Positions 6,782-15,500 of a DNA stretch of 64,000 nt are shown here, in pieces (within the stretch, counting starts at the first letter, position 1; each line of letters starts with the position of its first letter). Origin of the DNA: Elusimicrobium sp. An273 (lineage in GTDB: Bacteria > Elusimicrobiota > Elusimicrobia > Elusimicrobiales > Elusimicrobiaceae); NCBI RefSeq assembly GCF_002159705.1, contig NZ_NFJD01000001.1, positions 124,001 to 188,000 on the forward strand, given 5' to 3'. The position numbers were made by a program, and so were the translations under genes. Under the pieces are notes generated by a model. The model worked only from the letters and a program-made list of their open reading frames with translations, searched no databases and was not told the origin of the DNA.

Positions 6782-8248
6782 ATGTCTAAAATTCTGTCCA
6801 AAATAAAACTCAACACGTTCGCCATTATTCTTTCCATCGTGGCGGTCGTGGCGGTGCTGACGTGGATTGTGCCCAGCGGCGCCTATGACAAAATGGACGT
6901 AGACGGCCGGCAGGTCGTCGTCGCCGGGACGTATCACCCCGTGCCGGCCAACCCCCAAGGGTTGTTTGATGTACTCAAAGCCCCGATTCAAGGGTTTTCC
7001 AACACGGCGGAAGTGATTGTATTTCTGCTGGTCATCGGCGGTGTGCTGGCCGTGGTGGAAAAAACGGGCGCCATTGCCGCCGGCATTCAGGCCGCCAGCG
7101 GTTTCTTTCAGCGCAAGCCCCATTTGCGGTTTATGTTTATCCCGCTGGGGATTATTGTGTTTTCGTTGTGCGGCGCCACCTTCGGCATGTGTGAAGAAGC
7201 GCTGATTTTCATCCCCATTTTTATTCCCCTGGCCCTTTCGCTGGGGTACGACTCCGCCCTCGGCACCGCCATTCCGTTTATCGGTGCGGGGGTAGGGTTT
7301 GCCGCCGCGTTTACCAACCCCTTTACCGTAGGCATTGCGCAGGGCATTGCCCAAGTGCCGCTCTATTCGGGCATCGGCTACCGCTTTATCATCTGGATCA
7401 TCTGCACCACGGTGGTAATTACGTGGCTGAGCGTATATGCGCGCAAAATCCGCAAAGATCCCACCAAAAGCTTAACTTACGAGTTTGATATCGAAAAACG
7501 CAAGGAATTAAAACTCAACAAAGAAGAAACCCGCATGACCCGCCGCCAAAAATGGGTGCTGGTGGCCTTTGGATTAGGCATGCTGACGCTGATTGCGGGC
7601 GTGTTAAAACCGCAGCTGTGCTCCATGATTAAAGGCATGTGGGGCGTGGATTTGATGCAAATGCTGCACCTGGAAGCAAGCGGCTGGTACATTACCGAAA
7701 TTGCGGCGTTGTTTTTGGGCGTTGGCTTTTTGTGCGGTTTTTTGGGCAAAATGAGCATGCAAAAATTTACGGACGCTTTCTTTGACGGCGTGCGCGGCAT
7801 GGCGGAAATTGCCATGCTGTTGTGTTTTGCTCAGGCCATTGTGATTATTGCCAACAACGGGCATATTTTGGACACGCTGCTTAACTGGATGTCCGGCGCC
7901 ATCAGCCGGCTGCACCCGGTGTGCGCTTCGTGGGCGGCCATGGTACTGCAAACCGTGATTGATTTCTTTATTCCATCCGGATCCGGCAAAGCCGTGCTGA
8001 CCATGCCCATTTTGGCGCCGCTGGCCGATTTAATCGGCATTACGCGCCAGACGATGGTGCTGGCCTTCCAACTGGGCGGCAGCTGGATGAATATGGTCAT
8101 CCCCACCGACCCGGTAACCATTGCCGCCATCGGCTTTGCGCGCATTGCGTATCCGAAATGGCTTAAATGGATGCTGCCGCTGTTGGCCGTGATGTACTTG
8201 TTGTCGTTTGTGCTGCTGATTCCGCCGTATTTGATGAAGTGGCAATAA
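6782..8248 (+). CDS. YfcC family membrane carrier (C4-dicarboxylate/amino-acid carrier superfamily)
   Basis: 488 residues with about 12 predicted membrane helices, all hydrophobic and Gly-rich. The N-terminal TWIVPSGAYDKMDVDGRQVV and the block LCGATFGMCEEALIFIPIFI are typical of YfcC/ArcD-like carriers of the DcuC superfamily. NPFTVGIAQGIAQVP and the C-terminal IPSGSGKAVLTMPILAPLADL fit the same group. These carriers are thought to move dicarboxylates, basic amino acids or peptides; the substrate here is unknown. A paralogue of similar length follows directly on the same strand, separated by a terminator-like hairpin. The leader contains AGAGGAAA, spaced unusually far (about 13 bases) from the ATG. 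The same spacing occurs before the paralogue. Confidence 0.85.
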   Translation: MSKILSKIKLNTFAIILSIVAVVAVLTWIVPSGAYDKMDVDGRQVVVAGTYHPVPANPQGLFDVLKAPIQGFSNTAEVIVFLLVIGGVLAVVEKTGAIAAGIQAASGFFQRKPHLRFMFIPLGIIVFSLCGATFGMCEEALIFIPIFIPLALSLGYDSALGTAIPFIGAGVGFAAAFTNPFTVGIAQGIAQVPLYSGIGYRFIIWIICTTVVITWLSVYARKIRKDPTKSLTYEFDIEKRKELKLNKEETRMTRRQKWVLVAFGLGMLTLIAGVLKPQLCSMIKGMWGVDLMQMLHLEASGWYITEIAALFLGVGFLCGFLGKMSMQKFTDAFFDGVRGMAEIAMLLCFAQAIVIIANNGHILDTLLNWMSGAISRLHPVCASWAAMVLQTVIDFFIPSGSGKAVLTMPILAPLADLIGITRQTMVLAFQLGGSWMNMVIPTDPVTIAAIGFARIAYPKWLKWMLPLLAVMYLLSFVLLIPPYLMKWQ

Positions 8249-8256
8249 GATTTTTT

Positions 8257-8313
8257 GCGTCCCGCCGCATTTTTGGGCAAAAAAGCCCGTGTTTGAGCCG
8301 GCGGGACGCTTTT
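8257..8313 (+). terminator. Terminator between the two YfcC-type genes
   Basis: An 11-bp stem GCGTCCCGCCG/CGGCGGGACGC (8257-8267 with 8299-8309) ends in TTTTT. The 31-base loop contains a second small hairpin, GGGC-A6-GCCC. It probably ends the first transcript, or partly ends it. Confidence 0.75.
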
Positions 8314-8365
8314 TATGCTTGCAAGCAAAAAATACGCCGTATAGAAAAGAGGAAAACTAAAACAA

Positions 8366-9760
8366 ATGAAAAAAATGCTGTGCAACACCTATTTTTTGGT
8401 GTTCTCCATTATGGTGTTTGTGGCCGCGCTGACGTGGATCGTCCCCTCCGGCCTGTATGACCGGGTGGAGGCCGACGGCCGCACCTATGCGGTGGCGGGC
8501 TCCTACCACAGCGTCGCCAAAAACCCGCAAGGCATTGACGCCGTTCTTTCCGCCCCGGTGGAAGGCTTCACGCAATGTGCGGAAATTATTGCTTTTATTT
8601 TGGTGGTGGGCGCCTTGTTCACCATTATCGAGCGCACGGGCGCCATTAATACGCTGATTAAGAAAGTCAGCTTCTTCTTTGCCAGCCGTCCTAAATACAA
8701 GAAACTGTTTATTCCCGTCTGTATGTTTCTGTTCTCCCTGTGCGGGGCGATGTTTGGCATGGAAGAAGAAACGCTTATTTTTATTCCCATCTTTATTCCG
8801 CTGGCGCTTTCGCTGGGGTATGATACCGTCATCGGCATGTCCATCCCGTTTATTGGCGCCTTTACCGGATTTTCTTCGGCCTTCGTCAATCCGTTTACCG
8901 TAGGAATCGCCCAAACCATTGCCCAGCTGCCCATGTATTCCGGCTGGCAGTACCGGGTGGTGATTTGGTTTATTTTCACCTCGGTCGTGGCGGGCTTTTT
9001 TACCTGGTACGGCGAACGCGTGCGCAAGAACCCCACCAAAAGTTTAACCTATAAAATGGATTTGGACAAACGGGCCGAGCTGAAAATCATCAACGATGTG
9101 GTGGTGGACGAATCGTTCCGCCTCACCCGCGCCCACAAACGCGTGATTGCGTCGTTTGTATTGGGAATGGGGCTTTTGTTTTACGGCGTCATCCGCTACC
9201 AATGGTATATGATTGAAATTGCGGCGGTATTTTTGGGCGTATCCATTGCGTGCGCCTATTTCGGCAAGCTGACGCTGGATCAGGCGACCAACGCCATTAT
9301 AGACGGCGCCAAATCCATGATTGGCGTGTGTATTTTGATGGCGCTGGCGCGCTCTATTGTAATTGTAGCTACCAACGGCCATATTTTAGACACGTTCCTG
9401 CACGCCATGACGCAAAGCGTAGGCGGGCTGCACCCCATTTTGGCCTCGCAGGCGATGTTTGTCATCCAGACGGTGCTGAACTTCTTTATCGCCTCCGGGT
9501 CGGGCCAAGCGGTGCTGACGATGCCCATTATGGTGCCGCTGGGAGATTTGGTAAACGTTTCGCGCCAGACGGTCATTTTGGCCTACCAATTCGGCGAAGG
9601 CTGGGGCAACCCGATTATCCCCACCGCCCCGGTTACCATGGGGGCGCTGGCGTTGGCAGGCATTTCGTACCCGATGTGGGTGAAATGGTTTTTAAAGCTG
9701 GAAGTGATTCTGGTGGCCCTGTCGCTGATTCTGCTTATTCCGGCGTATTATATTTGGTAG
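8366..9760 (+). CDS. YfcC family membrane carrier, tandem paralogue
   Basis: 464 residues with the same topology and motifs as the gene before it: TWIVPSGLYDRVEADGRTYA, LCGAMFGMEEETLIFIPIFI, NPFTVGIAQTIAQLP and IASGSGQAVLTMPIMVPLGDL. By eye the two are roughly half identical, with the best match in the central helices and the KSLTY loop. The copy is about 24 residues shorter, mostly in the loop before the second half. It has its own AGAGGAAA site and probably its own promoter (a TATAGA box near 8340). It most likely arose by tandem duplication followed by substrate divergence. The substrate is unknown. Confidence 0.85.
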   Translation: MKKMLCNTYFLVFSIMVFVAALTWIVPSGLYDRVEADGRTYAVAGSYHSVAKNPQGIDAVLSAPVEGFTQCAEIIAFILVVGALFTIIERTGAINTLIKKVSFFFASRPKYKKLFIPVCMFLFSLCGAMFGMEEETLIFIPIFIPLALSLGYDTVIGMSIPFIGAFTGFSSAFVNPFTVGIAQTIAQLPMYSGWQYRVVIWFIFTSVVAGFFTWYGERVRKNPTKSLTYKMDLDKRAELKIINDVVVDESFRLTRAHKRVIASFVLGMGLLFYGVIRYQWYMIEIAAVFLGVSIACAYFGKLTLDQATNAIIDGAKSMIGVCILMALARSIVIVATNGHILDTFLHAMTQSVGGLHPILASQAMFVIQTVLNFFIASGSGQAVLTMPIMVPLGDLVNVSRQTVILAYQFGEGWGNPIIPTAPVTMGALALAGISYPMWVKWFLKLEVILVALSLILLIPAYYIW

Positions 9761-9768
9761 AATGAATT

Positions 9769-9798
9769 AAGCCCCTTGGCCCGGCCAAGGGGCTTTTT
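9769..9798 (+). terminator. Terminator after the second YfcC-type gene
   Basis: Near-perfect palindrome AAGCCCCTTGGCC/GGCCAAGGGGCTT (9769-9781 with 9783-9795), followed by a T run. Its 3' arm ends only about 10 bases before the next ATG. Confidence 0.85.
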
Positions 9799-9805
9799 AA
9801 AAGCT

Positions 9806-11233
9806 ATGTTAAATGAATTAAAAACCGTTTCCTACTTTCACTGGGCGGATTGGGCCGTCTTTTTTGCGGTGCTGGCCGCCACGGCAGGGGCGGCCATATA
9901 CGGAAACCGCCGGTTAAAAAAGAAGCAGGGCAAAAAACCCGTCAGCGTGCTGGATTATTTGCTTATGGGCCGCCAGCTGACGCTGCCGCTGTTTGTGGCC
10001 ACCTTGGTGGCTACGTGGTACGGCGGGATTTTCGGCGTCAATGAAATTACGTTTAACTACGGCATTTATAATTTTGTAACCCAAGGGCTTTTTTGGTACG
10101 CGGCGTATTTGATTTTTGCTTTTTTTATCGCCGAAAAAGTAGCTCGTTACCAATCCATGACGCTGCCCGACCTGACGGGGCAGATGTTCGGCCCGAAATC
10201 AGCCAAAGTGGCGGCGCTGTTTACGTTCTTCTACATTACGCCGGTGGCTTATGTGCTGAGTTTGGGAATGTTTTTGCATATGGTTTTTGGCATAGGCATA
10301 CTGCCGGGGATGGCCTTAGGCACGCTGTTTGCCGGGCTGTATACGGCGTGGGGCGGGTTCCGCTCGGTGGTGTTTTCGGACTTGGTGCAATTTTTCGTCA
10401 TGTGCAGTGCGGTGCTGTTGGTGGTGGTATTTTCCGTAGGTACTTTTGGCGGGCTGGATTTTTTAAAAGCGCATTTGCCGGCCTCCCACTTTACGTTAAC
10501 GGGCGGCAACTCGTGGCTAAATACGCTGATTTGGGGGTTTATCGCTTTATCTACGCTTATTGACCCCAGCTTTTACCAGCGCTGTTTTGCCGCCAAAAAT
10601 CCGAGCGTCGTCAAAAAAGGCGTGTTAATTTCCACGTTTATTTGGTTTTGCTTTGACCTGTGCACCACGGCGGGCTCGCTGTATGCGCGGGCGCTTCTGC
10701 CGCAGGCCCAGCCGGGGCAGGCCTATTTCTTTTATGCCATCCAGCTGCTGCCGGTGGGACTGCGCGGATTCTTTGTGGCGGGGATTTTGTCCATCATTTT
10801 GTCCACGCTCAATTCCTTTCTGTTTATTGCTTCCAACACGCTTAGTTTTGACCTTTTGCGAAACCGCTTTAAAAATGTCGTTCTTTCCAACCGCATCGCC
10901 ATTTTTGCCGTGGGGATATTGGCCATTTTGATGGCGCACCTGTTCCACGGCAGTTTTAAAGAGATTTGGCTGGTGCTGGGGTCGTATTTTTCGGCGTGTT
11001 TGCTGGTGCCGATTTTGATGGGGTATCTGTCGCCGGGGCGCATCAGCGACGGGCTGTTTGTGTTCTCTTCCCTGGCCAGCGCCGCCGCCATGACGGCGTG
11101 GCGCTTTGTGCGCAAACACGAAGTGCTGGAAGCCGTAGATCCCTTTTACATCGGCGTAGCCACGGGGCTAGTGATTTTAATTTTACTGCGCAGGAGCAAA
11201 AATGCCAGCATTTCACGCATTACTTATCGGTAA
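9806..11233 (+). CDS. Sodium:solute symporter family protein
   Basis: 475 residues from the ATG at 9806. A TTG start at 9776 is open but lies inside the preceding terminator hairpin, so I rejected it. About 13 membrane helices are expected for the SSS (PutP/PanF) family. GAAIYGNRRLKKKQGKKP is followed by DYLLMGRQLTLPLFVATLVATWYGG, the usual SSS first-core-helix region. TAWGGFRSVVFSDLVQFFVM is the conserved fifth-helix signature, and ILSIILSTLNSFLFIASNTLSFDL a conserved later one. Its end overlaps the start of the thiamine pyrophosphokinase gene by 32 bases, so the two are coupled. That makes thiamine or a related vitamin a reasonable but unproven substrate. No ribosome site is obvious. Confidence 0.85.
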   Translation: MLNELKTVSYFHWADWAVFFAVLAATAGAAIYGNRRLKKKQGKKPVSVLDYLLMGRQLTLPLFVATLVATWYGGIFGVNEITFNYGIYNFVTQGLFWYAAYLIFAFFIAEKVARYQSMTLPDLTGQMFGPKSAKVAALFTFFYITPVAYVLSLGMFLHMVFGIGILPGMALGTLFAGLYTAWGGFRSVVFSDLVQFFVMCSAVLLVVVFSVGTFGGLDFLKAHLPASHFTLTGGNSWLNTLIWGFIALSTLIDPSFYQRCFAAKNPSVVKKGVLISTFIWFCFDLCTTAGSLYARALLPQAQPGQAYFFYAIQLLPVGLRGFFVAGILSIILSTLNSFLFIASNTLSFDLLRNRFKNVVLSNRIAIFAVGILAILMAHLFHGSFKEIWLVLGSYFSACLLVPILMGYLSPGRISDGLFVFSSLASAAAMTAWRFVRKHEVLEAVDPFYIGVATGLVILILLRRSKNASISRITYR

Positions 11234-11831
11234 CGGGCAGACGGACGATTCCGCTTTTCTCAAAACCTTGGCCGCACAAGCGCAGCTGGTGGCGGCGGCG
11301 GACGGCGGGGCCGACCGCGCGCTGCAAGCCGGCCTGACGCCGGACGTGATTATCGGGGATTTGGATTCGGTTTCCGCGCGGGCCAAACACGCCGTACGCC
11401 CGGAGAACCTGATTTTCGTAAACAACCAAAACAATACCGACCTGGAAAAAGCGCTGGACTGGCTGTGCGCGCGCGGCGTATCTTCCTGCACGCTGGTGGG
11501 TTTTATGGGCGGCCGGTGGGATTTTACGCTGGGGAACTTCCTTTCGGTTGTTCCCTACGCCAAAAAAATGGCGCTTGCGTTTGCCGGCCCGGGCTGGAAA
11601 TTCTACCCCGTTTACAAAAGCCGCCGCTTTGCCTGCCGGCCGGGAGCGCGCGTGAGCCTTATCCCGCTGCGCGTTTGCCGCGGCGTAAGCCTAAAAGGGC
11701 TTAAATATCCCCTTCAAAATGCGCGCCTGCATTTGGGCGGAACGGGCCGCACGCTAAGCAACCAAACCACCGGAAAAACGTTTTCCGTTTCCATGCAAAG
11801 CGGCTTTTTGTTCGTATACGCCGAAGATTAA
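11202..11831 (+). CDS. thiN: Thiamine pyrophosphokinase
   Basis: 209 residues. It transfers pyrophosphate from ATP to thiamine to give thiamine diphosphate. Family motifs are AAADGGADRAL (about 30-40), the metal-binding GDLDSV, NNTDLEKALDW and GFMGGRWDFTLGN. The usual GGRxDH is GGRWDF here, with Phe replacing the common His. The C-terminal beta-sandwich contains SNQTTGKTFSV. Length is normal for the bacterial family. A GGAG (in GCAGGAGCAAAAATG) inside the symporter gene serves the ATG. The 32-base overlap with the symporter suggests joint uptake and activation of the vitamin. No TPP riboswitch was found upstream of the pair. Confidence 0.9.
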   Translation: MPAFHALLIGNGQTDDSAFLKTLAAQAQLVAAADGGADRALQAGLTPDVIIGDLDSVSARAKHAVRPENLIFVNNQNNTDLEKALDWLCARGVSSCTLVGFMGGRWDFTLGNFLSVVPYAKKMALAFAGPGWKFYPVYKSRRFACRPGARVSLIPLRVCRGVSLKGLKYPLQNARLHLGGTGRTLSNQTTGKTFSVSMQSGFLFVYAED

Positions 11832-12304
11832 ATTTTTCCGTCGCGCCAATCTGCACACAGTTTGCTCTGGGCATCGGTAGCATAGGCAGAAGCATTACAA
11901 AAACGGGTTCCGCCCATCGTCATCATCATTACATAAGCCACATGTCCGTTGGCGTCTATACGACTGGCCGAAGCCATGCCAGGCACATTCGTGGTCATTG
12001 TCCACGCGCCAAAAATAAAATCCTGCGTCTTTTTGAGCGGCCCGAAAGCTACCACACCATCTCCGACGGCATCCACATCTTCCCCCGTCACGCCCACGTC
12101 CAAATCGTCCAATTTTTGGGCGTATTGATTATTGGCCAAGTAATAAACTTGCTGAGCTTTGTATATACTGCTTAAGACGGATATTGCATTACTCATTCGG
12201 GCTTTTTCCACCGCTTTTGTATATTGAGGCAACGCCACTGCAGATAAAATACCAATAATTAGTACCACTACCAACAACTCAATAAGAGTGAATCCTTTTT
12301 TCAT
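11828..12304 (-). CDS. Type IV pilin-like / PulG pseudopilin
   Basis: 158 residues starting MKKGFTLIELLVVVLIIGILSAVALPQY. The prepilin peptidase site is G4|F5 with the invariant E9, followed by the hydrophobic alpha-1 stem. The stem continues with TKAVEKARMSNAISVLSSIYKAQQVYYLANNQYA, the usual Elusimicrobia/PulG pattern. Two Cys near the C-terminus (RFCNASAYATDAQSKLCAD) could form the pilin disulfide loop. After cleavage by PilD it would be built into a pilus or pseudopilus, but no assembly ATPase or secretin gene is in the window. A GGAG site lies 9 bases before the ATG. It follows the TPR gene by 70 bases and converges with thiN with a 4-base overlap. Confidence 0.92.
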   Translation of the reverse strand: MKKGFTLIELLVVVLIIGILSAVALPQYTKAVEKARMSNAISVLSSIYKAQQVYYLANNQYAQKLDDLDVGVTGEDVDAVGDGVVAFGPLKKTQDFIFGAWTMTTNVPGMASASRIDANGHVAYVMMMTMGGTRFCNASAYATDAQSKLCADWRDGKI

Positions 12305-12374
12305 TTAAGCTCCTTTTTTAAGAATCTTTTCCAAGACAATTTTAATCCGCTGCTAAACCGTTTTTTCAAATTTT

Positions 12375-13922
12375 TTATTTGGATAAAATTTTCTTATAGA
12401 GTTTATCGGCTTCTTTTATTTTGCCGCGGGCACGTTCCAAATAGGGGCGGGCTTCTTTTGTTTTCCCCTGGGCGCACAACACGGCCCCTATGTGATAAGA
12501 AATTTCCACGTCAGAGGCGACCGTTTCCGGCGCAATAGCAGCCAGCAAATCCGCCGCGGCCTGCAGTTTGCCCTGTTTAAAATAAATCCACGCCTGCGTG
12601 TCTATAAACGAATTGTCTTCCGGGGCCAGCGCCAACGCGCGGGCAATGTATTCTTGCGCGTCTTCCAGCCGGATGTTCCGGTTGGCCAGCGAATAGGCAT
12701 ACAAATTAAGCGCCGGGGCATTGTTGGGGTTTTTCTCTAAAATCCGCTCCAGCTGGGCGTCCATCTCCTTATATTTTTTAAGGCTTTCCAGCGTAAACGC
12801 GTATTGCAGGCGGGCGTCTTCGTATGCGGGGTTGGAATCCAACAGTTTTTTTAACACCCGGGCCGCTTTTTTGTACTCCTGCACTTCGTTTAACGCCAAG
12901 GCATAGAAATAGGCAATTTCTACGTTCCCGTCAAATTTTTTATAGGCCTGTTCCAAGGTGTTTAAACTTTCCTGCGGTTGGTTTAAGCGCTGTTGGTAAA
13001 AGCTGACTTGCAGCCATTTGGAGGCGGAACGGTCGTAATCGGCCGAATCTTTTAAGTAGCCGATCGCGCGGGAAAAATCGCCTTTCTGCTCGGCAATCAA
13101 GGCCAGAAAATAGGCCGAAGGCACGTCGCCGTTATCGTCGGCCTTGGCTTTTAAGAAATAAGCCTCGGCTTTCGGCACGTCGTTCGCCATCAAAAATACC
13201 GACGCCATGCGCGAGAGCGTGTCGGCGTTGGCATAGCCCATCTTTTCCAATTCTTCAAACTCGTGCAGCATCAAAAAATACTGCGAAGCTTTTTCGTACA
13301 CTTCCCCGCGGCCCAGGCGCGCCTCGGGGTTGGAAGGGTCGGCCTCGACGGCTTTATTGTAATAAACCAAGGCTTGGTTTAAATCTTTTATCCGCAAATA
13401 CAACGTGCCTATTTCCGTGTAGACATCCGATTTCAAAGCCGGATATTCTTCCGCCAACGGGAGCAATTTGGAAACGGCCTTGTCCACATTGGTAACGGTC
13501 AGGAGCAGCACGTATTGGTAAAGAATACGCGTATTGTCCGGCTCCAGCTTAAGGGCTTTTTCATAGGCGGTTTCTGCCTCGGAGAGATTCCCCTTTTTCC
13601 ATTGGTAGGCGGCATACACCATCCAGTCTTCGGCTTCGTTTTCGCCTTCTTGAATAAAGGAAGCGTAAGCATCGGCTTTTGCCGCATTTCCCTGCGCAAG
13701 CGCCTCGGAAACCAGCAAACGCTTGAGGTATTTAGAAGAAGGATTCATCTCCAGCGCTTTTTCCAAATACGAAAAAGCCCGCGGGTCTTCTTCCCGCTGG
13801 GCATATACCGCTTTTAAAAATTGGTTAAACAGGCGGGCTTCCTGCTTGTTTTCTTTGCTAAGCGAAAGCCCCCACACCGGAGCCGCCGCCAACAAAACCG
13901 CCAGCACAAGATATTTTTTCAT
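12375..13922 (-). CDS. Exported tetratricopeptide-repeat protein
   Basis: 515 residues. An N-terminal signal peptide (MKKYLVLAVLLAAAPVWG) is followed by about a dozen TPR units, for example AYEKALKLEPDNTRILYQYVLLL, ALVYYNKAVEADPSNPEARLGRGEVYEKA and a late block EYIARALALAPEDNSFIDTQAWIYFKQGK. It is probably a periplasmic or outer-membrane scaffold for protein-protein contacts. Similar proteins act as PilF/BamD-like or exopolysaccharide assembly scaffolds, but nothing here points to one role. The start has GGGGATT upstream and overlaps the rimI stop by 4 bases (ATGA-type coupling). It lies between rimI and a pilin gene. Confidence 0.85.
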   Translation of the reverse strand: MKKYLVLAVLLAAAPVWGLSLSKENKQEARLFNQFLKAVYAQREEDPRAFSYLEKALEMNPSSKYLKRLLVSEALAQGNAAKADAYASFIQEGENEAEDWMVYAAYQWKKGNLSEAETAYEKALKLEPDNTRILYQYVLLLTVTNVDKAVSKLLPLAEEYPALKSDVYTEIGTLYLRIKDLNQALVYYNKAVEADPSNPEARLGRGEVYEKASQYFLMLHEFEELEKMGYANADTLSRMASVFLMANDVPKAEAYFLKAKADDNGDVPSAYFLALIAEQKGDFSRAIGYLKDSADYDRSASKWLQVSFYQQRLNQPQESLNTLEQAYKKFDGNVEIAYFYALALNEVQEYKKAARVLKKLLDSNPAYEDARLQYAFTLESLKKYKEMDAQLERILEKNPNNAPALNLYAYSLANRNIRLEDAQEYIARALALAPEDNSFIDTQAWIYFKQGKLQAAADLLAAIAPETVASDVEISYHIGAVLCAQGKTKEARPYLERARGKIKEADKLYKKILSK

Positions 13923-14353
13923 AACCGAATCCCCATAATTAACGCGTCATCGGTTCCGCCATAGAATTTTTCCCGGCGGCCCCATTCCGAAAATCCGGCT
14001 TTGGTGTAAAGCGAAATCGCCGGCAGGTTGGTTACGTTTACTTCCAGCGTAACCGTCCGTCCGCCGCGGGCGCGCACATCGCGCAAGGCGTGGGCAAGCA
14101 GCCGAAAGCCAATCCCCCTGCGGCACCGGGCCGGGCAAACTGCAAAATTTAAAATTTCCCCCATATCCGCCGCCAGCCGCAGAGCCAAAAAGCCTTGCAC
14201 TTCACCGTTTTCTTCCCAGCACCAAATATGGGAAGCGGCATTGGCAATTTCACCCGCAAAGCCTTTTTCTCCCCAATGCGCGCTCATCGGCTGGGTGCTT
14301 TCAATCCAAGCCAAACGCGGCGCATCCAAGGTAACGGCCGGGCGCATTTTCAT
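13919..14353 (-). CDS. rimI: Ribosomal protein-alanine N-acetyltransferase RimI-like (GNAT family)
   Basis: 144 residues, GNAT fold. The acetyl-CoA pyrophosphate loop is in CPARCRRGIGFRLLAHAL (R-x-x-G-I/G pattern), followed by VTLEVNVTNLPAISLYTKAGF, which is the RimI-type C-terminal motif. RimI acetylates the N-terminal Ala of ribosomal protein S18, whose gene rpsR is also in this window. Position directly after tsaB, with the start codon overlapping the tsaB stop, is the classic bacterial tsaE-tsaB-rimI arrangement and supports the name. Substrate specificity in this lineage is not proven. Confidence 0.87.
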   Translation of the reverse strand: MKMRPAVTLDAPRLAWIESTQPMSAHWGEKGFAGEIANAASHIWCWEENGEVQGFLALRLAADMGEILNFAVCPARCRRGIGFRLLAHALRDVRARGGRTVTLEVNVTNLPAISLYTKAGFSEWGRREKFYGGTDDALIMGIRL

Positions 14354-15045
14354 ACGGGTTTTACAAGCTCAAAACGGGCCGGTTTTAAATACAGCGGCTC
14401 CAACGCGTCTTTCGTCCAGCGTTCTTCCGCCGCCATTTCCAGCAAGCGGGCCGGCTGCAATTTGCAGGCCTTCGGCTCCGCCAGCGCATAGCCCGAGCCG
14501 ACCAGCCCCTCCAAGCCCGCGCCGTCTTTGTCGCTGCCGGCTATAAAAAGCGGCTGGGCATACGCGGCCAAACGCGCCAGCAGTTCTTCGCGCGAAAGCC
14601 ACGCAGGGCCTTCGTTTTTAGCGTCAAAAATTTGTAAAAAGTATTCTTCCCGAAACGCGTGCAGCACTACCGCCAGCACCCCTTGGGGATGTTGCTTTTG
14701 CCAAGTTTGAAATTTGCGGGAAGCAAGCGTTTGAAAGCGCACGGCTTCAAACATCGTCGTGCCGCGCACCTCGGTATGGTTTAAATACTTCATCATGGAA
14801 GCAAACGTAAGCGAAATGCGAATCCCGGTAAAGCGCCCCGGCCCGCGGATTAAGAAAATGCGGCCGATGTCGTTTAGCGATGCGCCGGCTTTGGCCAGCA
14901 GCGTATGCAGCGCCGGGAAGAGCAGCTTCTCCTGTTTGACGCCTTTGCGGCGCACGGTATAGATTTTTCCGTCTTTTTCCAACGTCAACAGCAAGGGCGA
15001 GGCAGACGTGTCCATCGCGAGCGTTACTAGTTTGCCGCTTTGCAT
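14350..15045 (-). CDS. tsaB: tRNA threonylcarbamoyladenosine biosynthesis protein TsaB
   Basis: 231 residues, ASKHA fold. It is the inactive Kae1-like partner that forms a dimer with TsaD and binds TsaE in the t6A synthase complex. Evidence: N-terminal TLAMDTSASPLLLTLEKDGK, HTLLAKAGASLNDIGRIFLIRGPGRFTGIRISLTFASMMKY (the GPGSFTGLRIG block of the family) and YLKPARF near the end. It starts 19 bases inside the tsaE gene and overlaps rimI by 4 bases, so the three are coupled. The central part contains a low-similarity lobe, as usual for TsaB. Confidence 0.92.
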   Translation of the reverse strand: MQSGKLVTLAMDTSASPLLLTLEKDGKIYTVRRKGVKQEKLLFPALHTLLAKAGASLNDIGRIFLIRGPGRFTGIRISLTFASMMKYLNHTEVRGTTMFEAVRFQTLASRKFQTWQKQHPQGVLAVVLHAFREEYFLQIFDAKNEGPAWLSREELLARLAAYAQPLFIAGSDKDGAGLEGLVGSGYALAEPKACKLQPARLLEMAAEERWTKDALEPLYLKPARFELVKPV

Positions 15046-15500
15046 AAAGCCTCCAACAGCGCGTCCGAAACGCGCCCGAAGGATTTGAGCGCGATGACGC
15101 GGTCATCTCCTTCCTGTAAAATAAAATCCATTTCCAGCCGGTCTTCCGGCAGCATATGACGAATGGGATCCGGCCACTCCGCCAGGATAATGGCTTTATC
15201 GTCTTCCAGCATTTCTTCAAAGCCCAGGTTAAACACTTCGCCTTCTTCCAGGCGGAACAAATCGATATGAAACAAACGGCAATGTTTGTTTTTGTATTCT
15301 TTCATCAGGCTAAAGCTGGCGCTGGTGGGCGAGCTTTTAAGCCCCAACGCCGCCGCCACGCCTTTTACAAACACCGTTTTCCCCGCGCCAATCGGCCCGC
15401 GCAAAAATACAATTTCTCCGCCTTTTAAGGCGCGCGCAAACCGCCCGGCCAAGGCCAGCGTTTCTTCGCGGGAATGGGAAGCAATTTCAGCTGTTTTCAT
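15027..15500 (-). CDS. tsaE: tRNA threonylcarbamoyladenosine biosynthesis ATPase TsaE
   Basis: 157 residues. A small P-loop ATPase that drives turnover of the TsaB-TsaD complex. Walker A is GPIGAGKTVFVKGVA, followed by SPTSASFSLMKEY (the family SPTF-x-L switch) and FHIDLFRLEEGEVFNLGFEEML. Then comes IILAEWPDPIRHMLPEDRLEM, the Walker B-like and W/E motif region. I chose the ATG at 15500, which overlaps the upstream stop as TAATG, rather than an upstream TTG at 15521. Length matches the family (about 150-160). It follows the CBM48-like membrane gene and precedes tsaB in one operon. Confidence 0.93.
   Translation of the reverse strand: MKTAEIASHSREETLALAGRFARALKGGEIVFLRGPIGAGKTVFVKGVAAALGLKSSPTSASFSLMKEYKNKHCRLFHIDLFRLEEGEVFNLGFEEMLEDDKAIILAEWPDPIRHMLPEDRLEMDFILQEGDDRVIALKSFGRVSDALLEALCKAAN

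Noticed and set aside
9700-9810. TPP riboswitch before the symporter-thiN pair
   Set aside because: The conserved THI-box segments (CTGAGA and ACCTGA types) are not present; only a terminator hairpin is there.
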